Shown: positions 1 through 14,963, numbered from the stretch's first letter. The stretch: DNA of 64,000 bases from Monarcha castaneiventris obscurior (GCA_026261815.1 JAMPIT010000894.1:57817647-57881646); one strand, 5' to 3'. Made by a program: numbers and translations. Notes: generated by a model from the sequence alone, not told the origin.

Positions 1-3000
1 AAAACTCTTTGCTATCCCATGCAGTCATACATAAAATCCTCCTCTACAATGCACCTATACACATCTATCAAACACGTCTAACCTTGTCTTCTATATGTAC
101 TTAATTTATTTTAGTGTAGGATTTTTCTAAACCATCCTTCATTCTAGGACTTTTACATCTGACTTGACGGATTTTACATGTCTCCCCTGTCCTGTAATTT
201 TAGCAAAAAATTTTTTGTCATTAACCTGCTATTAAGAGTGGCTTAATCACTAGTCCTCAGTTGCAGTATGCAATGAGCTAAAAGTGGAAATAGTGAATCA
301 GCATCAAAGCAGGAAATCAAGTTACTTGGAGAAATGGTATTTCATTAAGTAAAACAAGCAAAATATTTGGGGGTGGGGTCCTTGTGAACAAAAATAAGAA
401 ATTCTGCATTGTTGTGTCAACTCAAAGATGCATAGAATCATCCAACAGAAGTTACATTGCCTTTCATCAAATTTTAATGAAGCTGGTAGCTGTAAAACTC
501 TGCAGCATACAGATGAAGGAGTCTGGGCATATCAGTATGCTAAATCATAAGCAGTCTATCCCCATTCGCATCATTTGTTAAAACTTTAGGTTCCAGATCA
601 ACCTGCAGAAACTGAATGATGTGTGAAATTTGTTTCTCTTTGAGGACTTTGATGAAGTTTTTCCTTATATGTTTGCAATCAGTTAATAAATTTTATAGTA
701 GCTGTGGTTGGAAAATATTGCTGAAAACAACATTTGGTCAATTATTGGCTGCTTTGGACCAGTTCTACCTGTTAAGTAACTATCAGGAAAGAATGAACAC
801 ACACAGTAATGCATTTTTTCAAGTTGTTTTTAAACTTTAATGTTTATAGAAACTTCATGAGAAATTACGATACCATAGAATGCTGCTTCTTTTATTAGCA
901 AAATAGTTTTCTAATTCCTGGTTATGGAGTTAAAGGCTGGTGTTGTTGACTGACTCAGATAAGAGTTTCAACCCAAAAGACCACTCTTAAACTTTACCTT
1001 AGCTAAATAGGATTTCTCTGATACAAATAAATTACTACAGTTACTGCACCTCTGCAGATTTGCTGCAAAATTTGTATCAAGGGATGAGTCACATGATGCA
1101 AATGCGTATCTGGTAAAGAATCTACGAATCTGTATTTCTCATTCTTAATGTTACTGTTATCAATATATGGACCACTTGCTTGGGTTTTGGGGGAAGAACC
1201 GTTTGAGAAAAACTAAGTTCAGACTATCTTTAATTCTTTCCCTCATTCTACTTGTACTGATTGTCTTGGATTTTACTAGTAACTAAAGAAAGTTATTAAA
1301 TCAGGCACTTAAAATACATATTTACTCTTAATTGATTTTAATCTAAAGCCCACTGACCTCTACTAATTAAAACATAAATGGTACTTATTTGTATTTAAAA
1401 TTAGATTTAAATTACAATCTGTATTAAGTCACAGTCTCACAATTAACAATAAATTTGGACAGTAATGGTTCCCTGGGAAAATTTATTTGAAATTTTCATT
1501 TTAATGTTTCTTTTCTTTGCCTGATTTGTGAAATAAAAATCTGGTCTTGCCAAAAACAAGATCAGGTTCTTGTAAAAAACCAAATAGACATGGATTTCAG
1601 AACAGCCTGACTAGGTTGCTCTCTCATCATGCATGTTCTGACAATCAACTTCTAAATTCAATTGACTTCAGTGAGATGAAGTTTAAGCAATAATAGACAT
1701 TTATGCTGGTGGAAGTTGAAGAAAAATGCCAAGAGATTTGAAGCCTTAAAAAAGCAATAGTAGACTGCATGTAAATCTGTAAATGGACCATATATTATAA
1801 GTATTTTTGAAAGATGAAGTTTGACACAGAAAAGCTGCCTGTTAAAACAGAGCAGTCACTTAACAGATTTTTTTCCCTGGTTTTGGCTTGTGGATTTTTT
1901 TTAACACTGTAGGTGTTACTGTCAGCTGACTGCATGCCAATGGCAACTGTTTATCCGAACTAATAAATATAAAGAACCTGAAGAATGCTAATTTTAATTT
2001 AGCCTACAGGCACATGATGACCAAAATATCAGGATACAAATGCTGATTGAATGGTTCTTGGCACTTTAAAAAAGCAAACAGAAATATTAATAAAAAAACC
2101 ATAACAACTGTTCCACTTTGCCCCACCCACCCCCACTTAACAAAAAAAAAGAAAAAATGATGACTAATATTGCTAACTGCTGATTTCGGCTCTGATAGTC
2201 CATATATACATGGGGTTTTTTTCCTTCAGTTTAGAAATCAATGTACAGTGTTCCTGTTTACTACTGTCCTCAGTACTACTTGAAAATTCTTTTTTCTTTA
2301 GTTATTTCTTAAAGTGTGCAGAAAGAATAAGTCACCAGGAGTAAAATCAATCCTTAAGTGTGTTTTCTGTAAGGAAACATAAGGTTTTTAACACAAAGGC
2401 CAGATAAGTGCATCTACTATGTCACCTTGGATTCGTTAACTTGGTTAGTCTGCACTTTAATAAGCAACTGGGAACACATATCTGTTACAGCAACAGAACA
2501 TACATTGTTTTATTATTTCAGTGTTAATCTACCAGTGTCCCAAGGTCAAAAAATCCAGTCTTCATCCACAAGTCAATAGCAGGTTTTCTGGGTGTTTCCA
2601 CATTTTACAGATTTTTCTGAGTTGCTTCTCCCACATGACAGTGCTGAAACCTCAGCGGCCCCTTTAGGTTGTCACATTGGAGTAGTGGCAGAGGATCCTG
2701 AGCCATTCCAGTGTCATCTTAGCTGTAACTCATCCACTCATCCCTTCCAGCAACCATGGGCTTTGTACTTCAGGCCTGACCCGAAGTCCTGATCTTGTTT
2801 TCTCCATTAAAACTGTCCTCCAATTACTAAAGATAGGGAAATCTCAGTCACAGTAGAAAAGCAACTTTGCTTGGATGGCTGACGTAGTTTTGATGGGACA
2901 ATATTACAGCTGGTCCAAGTATGGAGTATTTTGGAAGGCAACCATAAAGCCAAACCACAGACCCTTGTATGCTATTGTACTGCTTAATTGAAACAGACTG

Positions 3001-6000
3001 TGAGTCTTCTGTTCTGTGAAAGCATCTCGCTGTAGAGTTGCTGTTTCAACAATAATGAGTTAAATGAGCTTGCAAATGAGGTCTGCTAACAAACTGTACC
3101 CATCGAGTCTCCATCATTCTTTAGCAGGTCATTGTGCAGAATTTGGTCTCTCAATAGTCCAGCTTTGTGATTCTTACTGAAATTATTTTTTTCCCCTTTG
3201 TCTTAATGGCTTCCTGAAAGATTGAATTAAATTGTGCACCATGCCTGAAAGGTAATATACTCCCAAATCCCAAAATAATGCTCTGACTTTCACATATTTT
3301 GCTGTGTTCTTTGTGGCCATGTTCATTCTTTGTTCATACTGGAGGTGTTTATAGAGTTTGGGAAGGAACAAAGTAGGATCAGTTCGTAAAGGCATCGTGA
3401 TTTATGTCAGTGGGTAGCATTTGGGCAAGCATGAGTCTTTATTTTCAAGTTAATGTTGAACCAAATGTTGACTGCTTCAGGTTTAAAAATGGTAAAATTC
3501 TAGCTTTACTTTTACTTGGTGAAATTACAGTTTTACTTCAGTGCATCTACTGATCACAGTTGGTGTTGTCAGGAGTGACTTGTATCTGCCTCTCTGGTGT
3601 TTAGCATTCTTTGAAAATATAGTTAGACTGTGTTTTTTGAACTGGAGTTCCACATAATTGCTACTTTTTCAGTGCAAGTTAGTGGTAGTGTGGGCAGAAG
3701 GGTGGTCAGCAAAATGGAGAGAACCTACTCTCAAAAGGTAGTGCAGACTGGAAAGATAATATCAACATGAGAGTTTGCTTCTACTTCAGCCATTCTAGCA
3801 TGCTATCTGTGTGAACTGCTAGCCTCTAAAGAGTTAAAAGTGTTTGTTTCACAGGAAATTGGAAGAAATTTATGTGCGCAAGTGAAACTGAAAGGTCGAA
3901 TGTGTGACTCATATCTATTGACAGATGGAATGAGCATAACATAAGAAGACAGTGACTAGAAAACAAGCAGGTTGTGTGAAAGTATTTTTAGAGACTAATT
4001 TCTACCCAGCTGTGTCTTCTATGAACAGAATAAGTTTGTGAAAGTTACCTAGAAGTTGTCTAATAGCTACCTAGTGGCAATCAATTACATTGATATTGTT
4101 TGAATGGATAGTTCGTCCCTTGGGATGAAAACAGTTAACATTTTATAACAGTCCTACCTGAGACTAAAAAGAATGTAGGTAAACAAGAATTAAGAGAACA
4201 TATAAGCTCCTAATAGTGCTCATAAACTTTTACATACCCACTTACTTTACCTCAGTTCCCCTGTTGACTCCCACTTCTGTGCTCTCTTCCCCTCTCAACC
4301 TATCTTTTTTTTCAGCTTAAAATATATCCAACTTGCTTGTTATATAATAATGACTCATACTTTCATTGGCTTAAACTTTACCCAATCTTTCTTTCATGTC
4401 ATTTTTATTCTTTAAATTGAGATTTATCCTCTTCAGTTTTGGCTACTACATTGTGGGTTTTTTTAGTAAATTCCACTGATATAGCTAGAAAAAAATGATG
4501 CTGCAACTAAGTGTACAAAAGTTATTTAGTAGTATGAGGATAAAGACCTCAATATTTTACATGAAATATGCATCTTGCTGGACAATGTATAAAAACCCAT
4601 AAATGCTATATGGTGTTCAATAGTCTCCAGCAAATATAGATATAAGCCATACAGTAGGGTACATGAGAGATCTTATTTCCTTGTTGCCTGGAAAAGTAAC
4701 TTGGGCAGATAATGAAATATAGCATATATATTATTGGGCTTTTTGTAGACCACGGTGTTAAGTTCTGAGGCAATAAACTCCAGATTTAACAACTGCAATT
4801 TTTTTTCTTTTTCTTTGTCTTCATATACTATTTTGGCCAGATGATCACAATCAAATACATTACATACACCTGGAAAATTACAATAATGAGTGAGAACCTT
4901 GTGGCATAAGGAAATGTGCTACTGCTCCTCTGGTCTCATCAGGTGAAAGGAAGCGGGGCAGAACCTGTATTTCCTTGAGCCACAAAGAACATTGGGGGAT
5001 AGGATAGGGACCTTTTTCCCAGCCTGTGGAACTCACTTCCCTCTCCTCAAGCTGCTGGGCTTATTATAATTTTTTTTAATTGCCTTTATTTATTTAAAGG
5101 CATCTCCACTTCCTAGGCTATTAGATGCTTTCCCTGGCATCCTGACTATCAGTTGGGCTCCAGTTTGTAGACCTCCTGCTCTATATTCAAGTGGAATAGA
5201 GAAAATACCACGCAATGCAAACTGATTAATTATTTTTGTTAAAGAGGTGAAATGGAAAAGAGGAGAGAGAACCATTTAGCTCAAACTGGGATATTTCAGC
5301 AATGTCAAAATATGGATTTATATTTCAATCCTTTTTTTTTTTTATTTGGTGGGTGTTTTGTATGGGATCTCTATAGACAAGCTACTGGTAGTATAATGTA
5401 TGTTGCTAACAAGGTTCTCACAGGAGCTAGCAGGACAAGTGGAGCCTGTTGGAATGAAGCAAACATCTGATGTTGTCTGTTACAAAAAATGAAATCCACA
5501 GTATGTTAATTCTACAAATTTACTGTCATGATAAATCACTGAGAAACAGTGTAGTTAGAATGGATAAATCCTTCTGTTAGTACAGCATGTTGCTGCAATT
5601 AGCATTTTCCCTGCACCATTATGTTATAACATAAGATCTATAAAGGTGAAGAGTGTAACTTGTTCATTAGAGTGGGCAGCAGGGAGTGACAGTAAAAATA
5701 CATGTATTGCAAGAGCTTTTTTGAGGTAAGTGTATGCATAAGGTGATTCCATTTTCTATACTCCTTTCTCATCCAGCTATTAGTCTACTCCTCTTCTGGA
5801 GCTCATATAAGTATTAGCAGCATATTTTCCTACTTAGAATGGAAAACCCAAGGGGAGTAAAGAGTGTCTTTTGCAAATAATATAATATTCCTACAGGAAT
5901 AACATATTAGTGGAAATCTTTTATATGAAAATAAATGAATGATAGAAAATAAATCATGCAATTCAAAGGCCAAATTTTGTAATTCCAGCTGATAAAAATA

Positions 6001-8974
6001 CAATAGCAAGTTTATGAATGAAATTGTCTCTTTTCAAGCACTACTCATTATCATCTCTATTTTAAATTATTGTTCTCCCAACACTGAGAAAAAAAAAAAA
6101 AAAGCGTTTTCTATTTTCCATCTCTTTTACTTGTATTCTTAAAAAATAGTGTTTTCTCAGCTTTCCTTGAAAAATCTGTAGGAGAATACTGTTTCATATT
6201 TCAAATTTAAACTGAGACCTAAAATGCCATGTACAATTAGGACTTACTTTAAATAAAAGTAGAAACTGGCAGGTTACTATAAATGTAAAGATTACAGTAG
6301 TGGGTGCCTGAGATCTTTTTTAAGATGAAGGGAATGTTCCAACTGCTGCTGCCAGTATCTGGTAGAATACATACCCTAACCTCCTATCTTGAGAGGGGAT
6401 GAATGGTCCAATGTGAGTGAGAGAGATTGGTCCAGTATTTGATGTTAATCAGTGCTCTTCCTCTGCTGTGGGGAGGTTTATGCTGATTTTTACAATTGAT
6501 GAGAGGCAGATTATTAGTGCTAACATACTTCTTTTCCCTCCTTCCCAGTTGTGTAATCTTTATTGGTGAATACAGAAAAGAGCCCCTACCTGGAGTATTC
6601 TTTTCTGTGTTCCACCAAGGTTTTCACAGTTCTCTTTGTTTTGAAATCTTATGTGCATGATGTTTTATGAAATTTAAAGTCATCCATTTTTTTAAATTTC
6701 ATTGAACACTTAGTGACTTTGTAAAACCCTTGGAGTGGGTTCTGGCATTGTGATGAAATGGCAGTTTCCACACTCAATGGAAAAGTTGCAGGTGGTTAAT
6801 AAGCAGTTTTTACACATCACTAAGAATATATAAGACGTTTCTTAAGTGAATGAGAAGAAAATAGTTATGATTTTGCAGATCTCTGAGTTTAGGAGAACTT
6901 ATAGCAAGGAGGAGATCTTGGCCGTTTCTTAGGCAATGAAATCACTAAAGGTCTATTTCTTTTCTGCTTTAGATTTTTACTTTCTTCACTTCTACAAAAT
7001 TTGGAAAACTGTTCTTGATGCTACTATCTATACCTCTAATATGTCATTAAGATCTGTGTCAGAGCACATCCTGACCTAAACTTAACCCACTACTAATAAG
7101 ATGATTAAAACTGGCCTGCATCTCTGTATAAAAAAAAGCACAGGATCTGATCTGCAGCATTTATGTTTTGATTCTGCTTTTACTGAAGGCAGCACTTGTG
7201 CCTACTGAATGCCTTGGTATTGCATTTTATTTCAAAAATCAAGTACTCTGTCAATATGATTGTGCAATTCATGCATGTACCTTTGAGTTGAATCACCCAA
7301 CTTTGGTCCATGCCTGTGTTGTGATAGGACTGTTGAAATGGAAAAGGAAGAAACTGAGATGAACAAAGTTAACCTCCATCTGAAGAGAATTAAATCTAAT
7401 GACCAGAAAGAGGTAGGCATATGTTTCTACATCCATATGCATGCTTGTTGATGAAGTTGTCAATCTTGCAATAGTCATCTCTTATATGTTGTAGAGTTCT
7501 TCTTTCCCCTTTTCACCTTTTTCTCCCGTCTGATGCATTAAATTGCATAAGAATTTTTACCCTTTTAGCTAAAAGTTGGTTAGTAGTCTTGCATACAAGC
7601 CAGACAATGTAAGCATTGCAAATTTTTGAAATCAACAGTAGAAATACTGTAATTAAATTTTACTAGATGCTCTTCCTTTGTACAATGATCTGTCCTCAGT
7701 ATTCTGTTATAGGTATTGAAAACTTTACAGTTACAGTATTATTTCACAGGTGACAAGCATTCCCACACATTCCTTTGGGAATTTTTAGACTGTTACAGTT
7801 CTCATGAATAAAAAAAAAGTGGTGCAGATGAATTGATAGAATTTGTGTTTAATTAAATGGCTATCCAAACATGCTTGTGTGCATCATCTCATAGCTATAT
7901 GTAAAGGTACCCAGCTACGTAGATAAATGTTACTGGTGACTAGGTCATATGCCTGAAAGTGAAAATGCGTTGATTCCCATTTCCCCTTGCTTATCAAAGA
8001 GAATGGTGCAGTGCATGACTGGACATCATTACACTAAAGATTTTTCTGTCTCTAATTAGTTTATTTATGTTTTTCTGAGGGCTTACCAGCTGTTGGTGTA
8101 GGAGTAGCGCTGCATACTAATAGTATTTCTCTTCTAACCTCTGTTGCTGCTTTCAGTGGGTTTAATCGGAGTGTTTACTTACCTGTACACACAGAGTATT
8201 TTTGGAAAATTTATTGGGCAGTGGGGTAGGGGAGAGAAGGACCTTCAGGTCCCTACAGACCCATCACAAAACTGTTACAAATTTCAATTTGCGTGGTGCT
8301 GAAGAGGACTGAAGACCTCTCACAACTTTGTTCACGATCATCTGTTACTGCTCTACTGTGCTTTCTAGAACAGTTAACTGCCAGCCCTCCATGCTTTGTA
8401 GGTGCACAGAATCAAAAAATAAAGTAAAAATATGTCAAAAAAATCTCCTCAGGTGTGTTGAACTCTAGTAAGTCAATTTAGACTTTGATCCTGTGTTTCT
8501 TTAGTAGGCTGGAATTTACACACCTGACAAAATATCATAGGATAAAACTCACAACATTCAGAGAATAATATTTTGAAAAAGTATCAGGAAGTGAGAAACA
8601 GGGAGCAAGTGAAGAAGGAAGGCATCTTGCTGCACTCTGTAGGGTGAGCTTCATCTACAGTGAGGAAGCTCTTGAAGATATATTCTTTCTGTTTCCATTC
8701 TTTGTCCACAGAATTTTATTTTACAGCAATAATTTTGCTCTCCTTCCTGCAGCAGGAATGATGATTCGAGCAAGGCCAAGTGGAAGAACTGTAGGGAGTA
8801 CTGCAATAAGAGTTGAAAGAAGCAGCCTTCCTCAAAAAAATTATTCAAAATGTTAGTTTTTCCACTGTATATACTTTGTAGTTATGTTTTAATTCTCCCA
8901 GTTCTTCCAGGCATTTTCTGTGGTTTCTGTGAAGTGTGTTTCACCTTCAAAACATGGTGATGTTGGTGGATGGC
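1..8974. other. AT-rich unique DNA, no gene seen
   Basis: I see no gene, RNA or recognisable mobile element here. All open frames are under about 75 codons, unrelated to each other and on both strands, as expected by chance in AT-rich DNA. Minor landmarks are an A-run near 6,091, a good 5' splice-site-like string (GAG then GTAAGTG) near 5,725 with no matching exon, and a more balanced-composition stretch at about 2,590-2,800 that matches nothing I know. It could be intron or intergenic DNA. Confidence 0.6.
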
Positions 8975-9451
8975 ATTTAAGAGGAAAGCTCTCCATAGGG
9001 TCCCATATTCCTTTAATACCCACTTGCTCCAATGTGGGCTCCTCCAGGGGCTGCAGGTGGATCTCTGCACCCCCATGGACATCCTTGGGCTCAGGATGTG
9101 CAGCTGCCTCACCCTGGGCTGCACCAGGGGCTGCAAAGGAATCTCAGCTCCGACACCCGGAGCACCTCCTCCCCCTCCTTCTGCACTGACCTTCCTCTCA
9201 CATAGTCTTACCCATCTATCCAGCTGCTGCTGCTCAGGCTGGGGGTTCCCCTCCCCCGCTTCCCCTTTTGAAATGTTATCCCTGAAGCAGTACCACAGTT
9301 GCTGATGGGCCCAGCCTTGGCCAGCAGCGGGTCCATATGGGAGATAGCTGGAACTGGCTCCACTGGACATGGGGAAAGATACTGCTACCTTCTCAGAGAA
9401 GCCACCCCTGTAGACTCTGCTACCAAAAGCTTTCCATGAAAATCCAATGCA
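8975..9451 (-). mobile_element. GC-rich LTR fragment of an endogenous retrovirus (5' part of the LTR)
   Basis: This GC-rich block stands out sharply from its AT-rich flanks. Read on the minus strand it starts TGCATTGG at 9,451 and runs through a purine-rich, leader-like stretch with repeated 'cagcccctggaggagcc'-type units. I recall this arrangement from avian endogenous-retrovirus LTRs that start TGTATTGGG. The 3' part of the LTR (toward 8,975) fades into AT-rich DNA, so the copy looks truncated and no target duplication can be read. The TATA-like string expected after the GGGATAACAT motif is degraded. Long frames are open across it on both strands (228 codons on minus), but they look like a by-product of GC-rich sequence and not of gag, pol or env. 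The left boundary is approximate. Confidence 0.6.
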
Positions 9452-12400
9452 ATGATAATTTTTGTTTTCCAAGTATTTGTAAATATCCAATAGAAAGGGA
9501 AAAAAATTAAAAGGCCATTGTACTGTGAAGTCAATATTCAGGACAAGTAACCATGTACACAAAAACATTTGTCCTGAACTATGCTAGCAGTAGTTACTTC
9601 AACACATTTTAGACAGAAAAAGAGAACTTAAAGACTTGTCACAGTTTAGAACATGTCTGAGAAAGGCAAGAAACAATAGCAGCAAATGACTGAATATAAA
9701 CATTGTTGTGCTTCATGATCATGTTGAAATGTTCAGGCCTAGCTGGTAATAGACGGATCATGTTACTGTATGACCTAGACGGATCATGTTACTGTATGAC
9801 CTGACTACAGAAATATATAACTCCCATGCTAACTTGTAGTTGTGCTCTCATTTATCTGCGTTGAACTGCTCTCCATTGGTGCTTCTGGTAGGCCATGAAT
9901 AAATAACTGAATTTTAGAAATGGGAATTATTTTCACATAATCATAAAATAGAGTATTCAAATGGGGGTTTTTTTCTGTGGATGGTAATGGCATTTGATCC
10001 AGTCAAACCAATTTTCATTATTAGTTTATTCTGCTGGGCCATTCTCAGTTGAAGATGCACCAAATTTATAATCAGGCAGAAAAAAAAACCCCAACCCAAC
10101 ATTGCATGTTTTCTGTGAAGAATGGCAACAGACTGGAAATCAGAAGAATGAGGTTGATAGCCTAGCAGCTTGCAAACAGAGGGGTTAAAACAACTCGCCT
10201 GTACTTTTGCAAACCCGCTATTTCAGACCTGCTCCTTTCCTTCCACCTCCAACTTTGGGAATACTATCTTTTCCACCTTCCTGCAGAAGCCAAGCATCTC
10301 TGCTCTACCACTCTCTAGAGTAGTGCTAGCTTGAAAGAAGAACCATTCCTGATCATAACCAGATCAGGAAGGAAGGAGAGGAATAATTTTCCTGTTAACA
10401 GCTCTTCTTGGTGTGGTACATCATTGTATTAGTCTTTCATCTTTGCCAAAGTGCCACCTCCAAGCTCAGCTCCTGCAGACAGTGCAACACATCTTGAGTG
10501 CAATCTATAGCTGACCTGCCAGGCTGCGTGCTCAGTAGTTTCAGCATCCACAGCTCCTCCGAGAAGGCTTTCAGACTTCATCTGATGAGATGCAGCACTT
10601 ATTTCAATGACTCTGCTCTAAAAAACCATTGTCATTAGGCAAGTTAAGACTTTCAAGAGGCAGTAGAAAGACACTGCAGTGGCTTTTGCAAATGGTTTGG
10701 AGAAAGGCTGAAAACAAAGCTTGAGCAGTCTGTATTACTGAGTTCCCTGCTATGAAGAAACATGAAATCCAGGTAGACACATGCAATATTTACTGAAAAC
10801 AGCTGAAATGCTAAGTCACATCTTATTAATCTGTGAGTTGGAGCCTTCCTTGGTTTTTAATAAAAGACACTGAGAGAAACGATCTCTGACTAAAACCACT
10901 GTGTGTGCTGCGTGCATGAAAGCAGGCATCACTAGGTTCTTATAACATCAGGAGTCCTTTAGAGATGGTTATATGCATGCTATTTGACTATTAAACCTCT
11001 GTTTCTGATATTGTTTTTTCCTTACTATTTATTTTAAGTGAACACATTCATTTAACTCAAAATGCCAAGTGAGTAGTGTGTAACTAGATGGAGAAATACA
11101 AAAATTGTTCATTCTGTTAGAGGAATGATTTATTCTTTGTGCATAAATTCTAACGTTTGAGTGCAGCTAAGGAATAAACATGACTTATTGCTGATTATGA
11201 TGAGTGTTTCAGAGACCCAGAGATTGTCAGAATATCAGCTGTCATCTAGGTATTAATGATAAAAAAACATATAAGGGTGCATTTATTAATAGACTGTGCA
11301 CAGTGTCTGAGACTAAGCGGTTTGGAAAAGTACTATATTGTTTATAGTAATAAAGGTGAAGAAACACTGGAGGAAATGTCCCTGGGGCTTAATCAATGAT
11401 CAGTATATGAACAAAAGTCAAAGATTGTTTAAAATTGTTCCAAATGAGGAATAACTGACGTCAAGAGCTTGCTTGACTTCTTACCTGCTTCACACTCTGG
11501 TTGCCTGCAGTGACAAAAGTACGAACAGAACAAGCAGCGTTTTACAAACTGGGTTAGGCTTGAGGGTTTTTTCTATTTGAATTTCATTTAATTTATTTAC
11601 AGGAAAGCCTTAGATATCAAGGGCAGTACTGTCATATACTGGTAAATCCATATTTTGTTAGCATCAACAGATAATGAAGCCAGGAACAAGCAATCGTGTA
11701 CTGCTGACACAGAACTGCACCTCTACACTGCTAGCCACAAATGACATTTTGGTCAGTAACAGTGGTTTTTTGTGTTAGCAGTGTGACGCAGGTACAGGGC
11801 CAAACTCATTGTGACCCCACGGCCAAAAATGTTCCACAGAATTCCTTTTGCCATTCAGTCTTTCAGAGAAGGAGTTATTGAGGTAGGATAGAAAAGGAGT
11901 TCTCAGAATATTGAAGCAAAGAGGCATCATGCATTCACATAAGTGCTTTGAAGTTGCTGTAACTGAAGTTGCTTCAATGGACACATTAATTTCAACTCTT
12001 GGTCAGGAAACAGTTCAACTAATGACATTTTCCTGGATACTTTTGATCAGGTGACTAAACTTCTCTGATATTCAAAAGTATTTCTTCACTGGTCTCTTCA
12101 GAGATCCTAAAAGCAAGTCTGAAGTCCATCTTCTAGAAAGTTTATGCGCACTGGGGAAAGAATTTGTCTTGAGGGGAAAAATGAAAGCGACATGTCTGTG
12201 ACTGTTTGAAAGTATTGTTTATGCAAGACTTACATAGTTTTCTATTTAATCTATTAAAGGGGAAAGGAGTGCATTTAGAAAAACTAATCTAAGAAAAGGG
12301 AGAGTGGATTGTATCACCTGTGAAAAGAGTGGAAGTGTTATTGGTCTTGTTCCAACAGCTGGCCTATTTTCATAACTGATTTTTCCCATTAGCAGTGTGG

Positions 12401-14963
12401 AAGCCCAGGGCAGAGCAGTGAGCCCACAGTACTGCAGAGACCAAAAACATGACCTGTAAGGGCAAACCAAATATTTCCTTATACCACGTGGACAGATATT
12501 TTCCTTACTGCCTGTGGTTCAGTGATTGAAAGAGTCTTCCTCCTGCACCAGCAACTTGTTCCATGTAACCTTGGAAGTTACCTACCTGTTCTGTCCTTCG
12601 GTTTTCCGAAGGAAAACAATTTCAGTTTTCATCCCACATATTCCTATTTGCTTCAGATAAAACATTTTCTCAATTGACAACAGCCTTGTTCACTGTACAG
12701 ACATAATACATACCCTGAAAGCTGCCTAGTCTTTGTCAGGAACATGCACAACAGACTCATCTGAAAAATAGCTGCTGAAGTGTTTGGCTTTTTTCTTCTT
12801 TTTTCTTCTTTTAATGCAGTCACCCATTACTTCAGTTGGATTCAAAATTGTTTCAGAAATGTTAAACATAAATACATAGGCCTGCCCGGACTATTTTCTT
12901 CTAAAGATATTGAACATATGGAAGAAAAATTTGCTTCAAACCAGGTTCTGGATAGTTCAAGTAACCTTTCTGTGTGTCTGTGTCACTGATTGGAAAAGGA
13001 GTACAATTGGGAATAATGAGCTAGCGTTTGGGCCTGCAGGGGCATTGAATGAGTAAACACCTGAAAAAAATTGCACACAGGATTTGTAGTGTACTTAATT
13101 TTGCTTTCATCAGGTCAGCCTTTATCACTGTGTATAGCAAGAAGCACAGTTAAGAGCAGATGAAATAAAGCTCAAATACTGCCAGCTAGAAGCTTCCAGC
13201 AAATTATCAAATGAAAGTGCTGTCTTCCAGTGTTTCAACTGTATGTGTTCTGGTCAGTCTACAACACACACCCTTCTTCTTTTCTTGGAATGGAGCTGAG
13301 CCTCTTCGTTCCTCAAACATTTGAATTTCTCCCAAATTAGTTTTCCATTTGTCTCTCTGGTCTTCATTCTTTCCATCATACTAATTCTATTAGATATAGA
13401 AAATTGTCTAACTTCCCTAGCTCATGATTCGGGATTATAACAAGTCGGTTAAGTTTTTTAGCATATTTTTAATGGTTTGGGAGTTTTGGAGAGTTGAGTT
13501 TGGGTAATTTTCTTGGTCTTTTTGTCTATCACTAGTAGGATACTTCACTTAAATAAGTAAAATTGCAGTGGAGTGGCTGGCATTCCCAGTTAGACATACC
13601 TGAGCACTGCTAAAATTCAACTGTATCCTATTTTGTGCACAGCTCAGTTACAGGACTTAAATAACCCAAGCATGTTCAATTGAATGTCTTCTTTATTTTA
13701 CTGTGTGATTAATCAAGATTTCATAACGATCAGTAGCCCCTTGGAAGTAATGGCATTAACAGTGTTTATTCCCTCTAAACAGTGAGGCTCCTTTTCCTTT
13801 CAGTTACTATGGTTTGTTTTAATATTTAACAGAAAACACTCTACAGACAGGAAGGATGAACTGAGTTCTGTGAATGTTCTTTTGAATATTCTTTCTCCAC
13901 GGAACAAACCAGAATTCTTTTTGTTTAACTGTATGAGGGGGGATATGTGAATGACACCCTTTTTTTTCTACCAGAAGGCCATGTGGTTGTAAAGTGGCCC
14001 TGAAACTTTATTTATAGAGAAATGTTGGTTCTGGAGCCTGTCTGTGAGAGGAGATGGTGGAGAATGCTAGTGACAATGAGTCCTCACATTTATCAACAGG
14101 TATTAGACAGGATTGCAATCAGCCTCTGTCACCACTTGCCTTCTTTAGACAAGCAGAGATGAGTGGTTTAAGAAGACATTTGATTTGCTTATGTGTCCAC
14201 TGCAGTAGGAAAAATGTCTTCAATTTTTTATTCTTTGAACTTACCTCATAAGATCACAAGAACCATATTTTTGTGATAATATAAACGTTTACAAAAGCTC
14301 TGTCTTTAATACAAAACACAGTAGGTAAAGGAGAGCATGGAACAGCTGAAGAAGTCTGTACTGTATCTATTGTGCTGAGGCATGATGGTATCACAACTTG
14401 GCTTATAATTTTAGATAAATCAGAAGGCATTTCTAGCACTAGATGTTTAAAAGTGTCGCTAAAGAACTGCAATACTTCCTGTGTCTGTGTATCTATGTGT
14501 AGGCTGTTCAAATCATGGGTCAAAATTTTGCATTTATTTGGAACAAGTAACTGAAATTATGAAATAACTTTCTAGCTGAGTTGCCCATGTGTTGCTTACT
14601 TGCCAATAAGTGAAAACTGGAAACATCATTTTTATTGACCAATATATTTTTCTTGTTGGTTAATGATAATACTACAAAATTCTCTGGGGAAGAAGTCCTG
14701 AATTCTCTGCCTGAGTCACGAGGGCACCCTGGAATCGTACAAATAGAACCATTCTGCAGATTTTGGAAAAGCTTTTTCTTTTCCTACATATAGGTTTAAT
14801 TGGTTCTTGAAAGTGTCTTCTATTTGCTAGTGTAGGCTTCTTCCTACAAAAATGCATTTGAATGTAAGCTTAACATAAGAACTACTATTAAAATATCATG
14901 TGACATTTATACCTAATAAACTTCTACTTGATAAGGTAATTTCTACAGCAATAGATTAAATAT
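9452..14963. other. AT-rich unique DNA, no gene seen
   Basis: Apart from the 26-bp tandem duplication at 9,751 I see nothing supportable. The stretch at about 10,200-10,600 is somewhat richer in C and G and could be an old, unrecognisable repeat. Open frames are short and show no known protein signature. Confidence 0.6.
9751..9802. repeat. Perfect 26-bp tandem duplication
   Basis: Two identical copies of a 26-bp unit beginning AGACGGATCATG and ending TATGACCT lie head to tail at 9,751-9,776 and 9,777-9,802. No difference is visible between them, so the event is recent or a sequence-assembly effect. The unit is not part of any mobile element I recognise. Confidence 0.95.

Noticed and set aside
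4889..5060. CR1-like wording ('cagcctgtggaactcactt')
   Set aside because: Only about 20 bp resembles CR1; the flanks do not continue the match.
6085..6110. A-run as a retroposon poly-A tail
   Set aside because: There is no upstream gene-derived sequence, no polyadenylation signal at the right distance and no flanking duplication.
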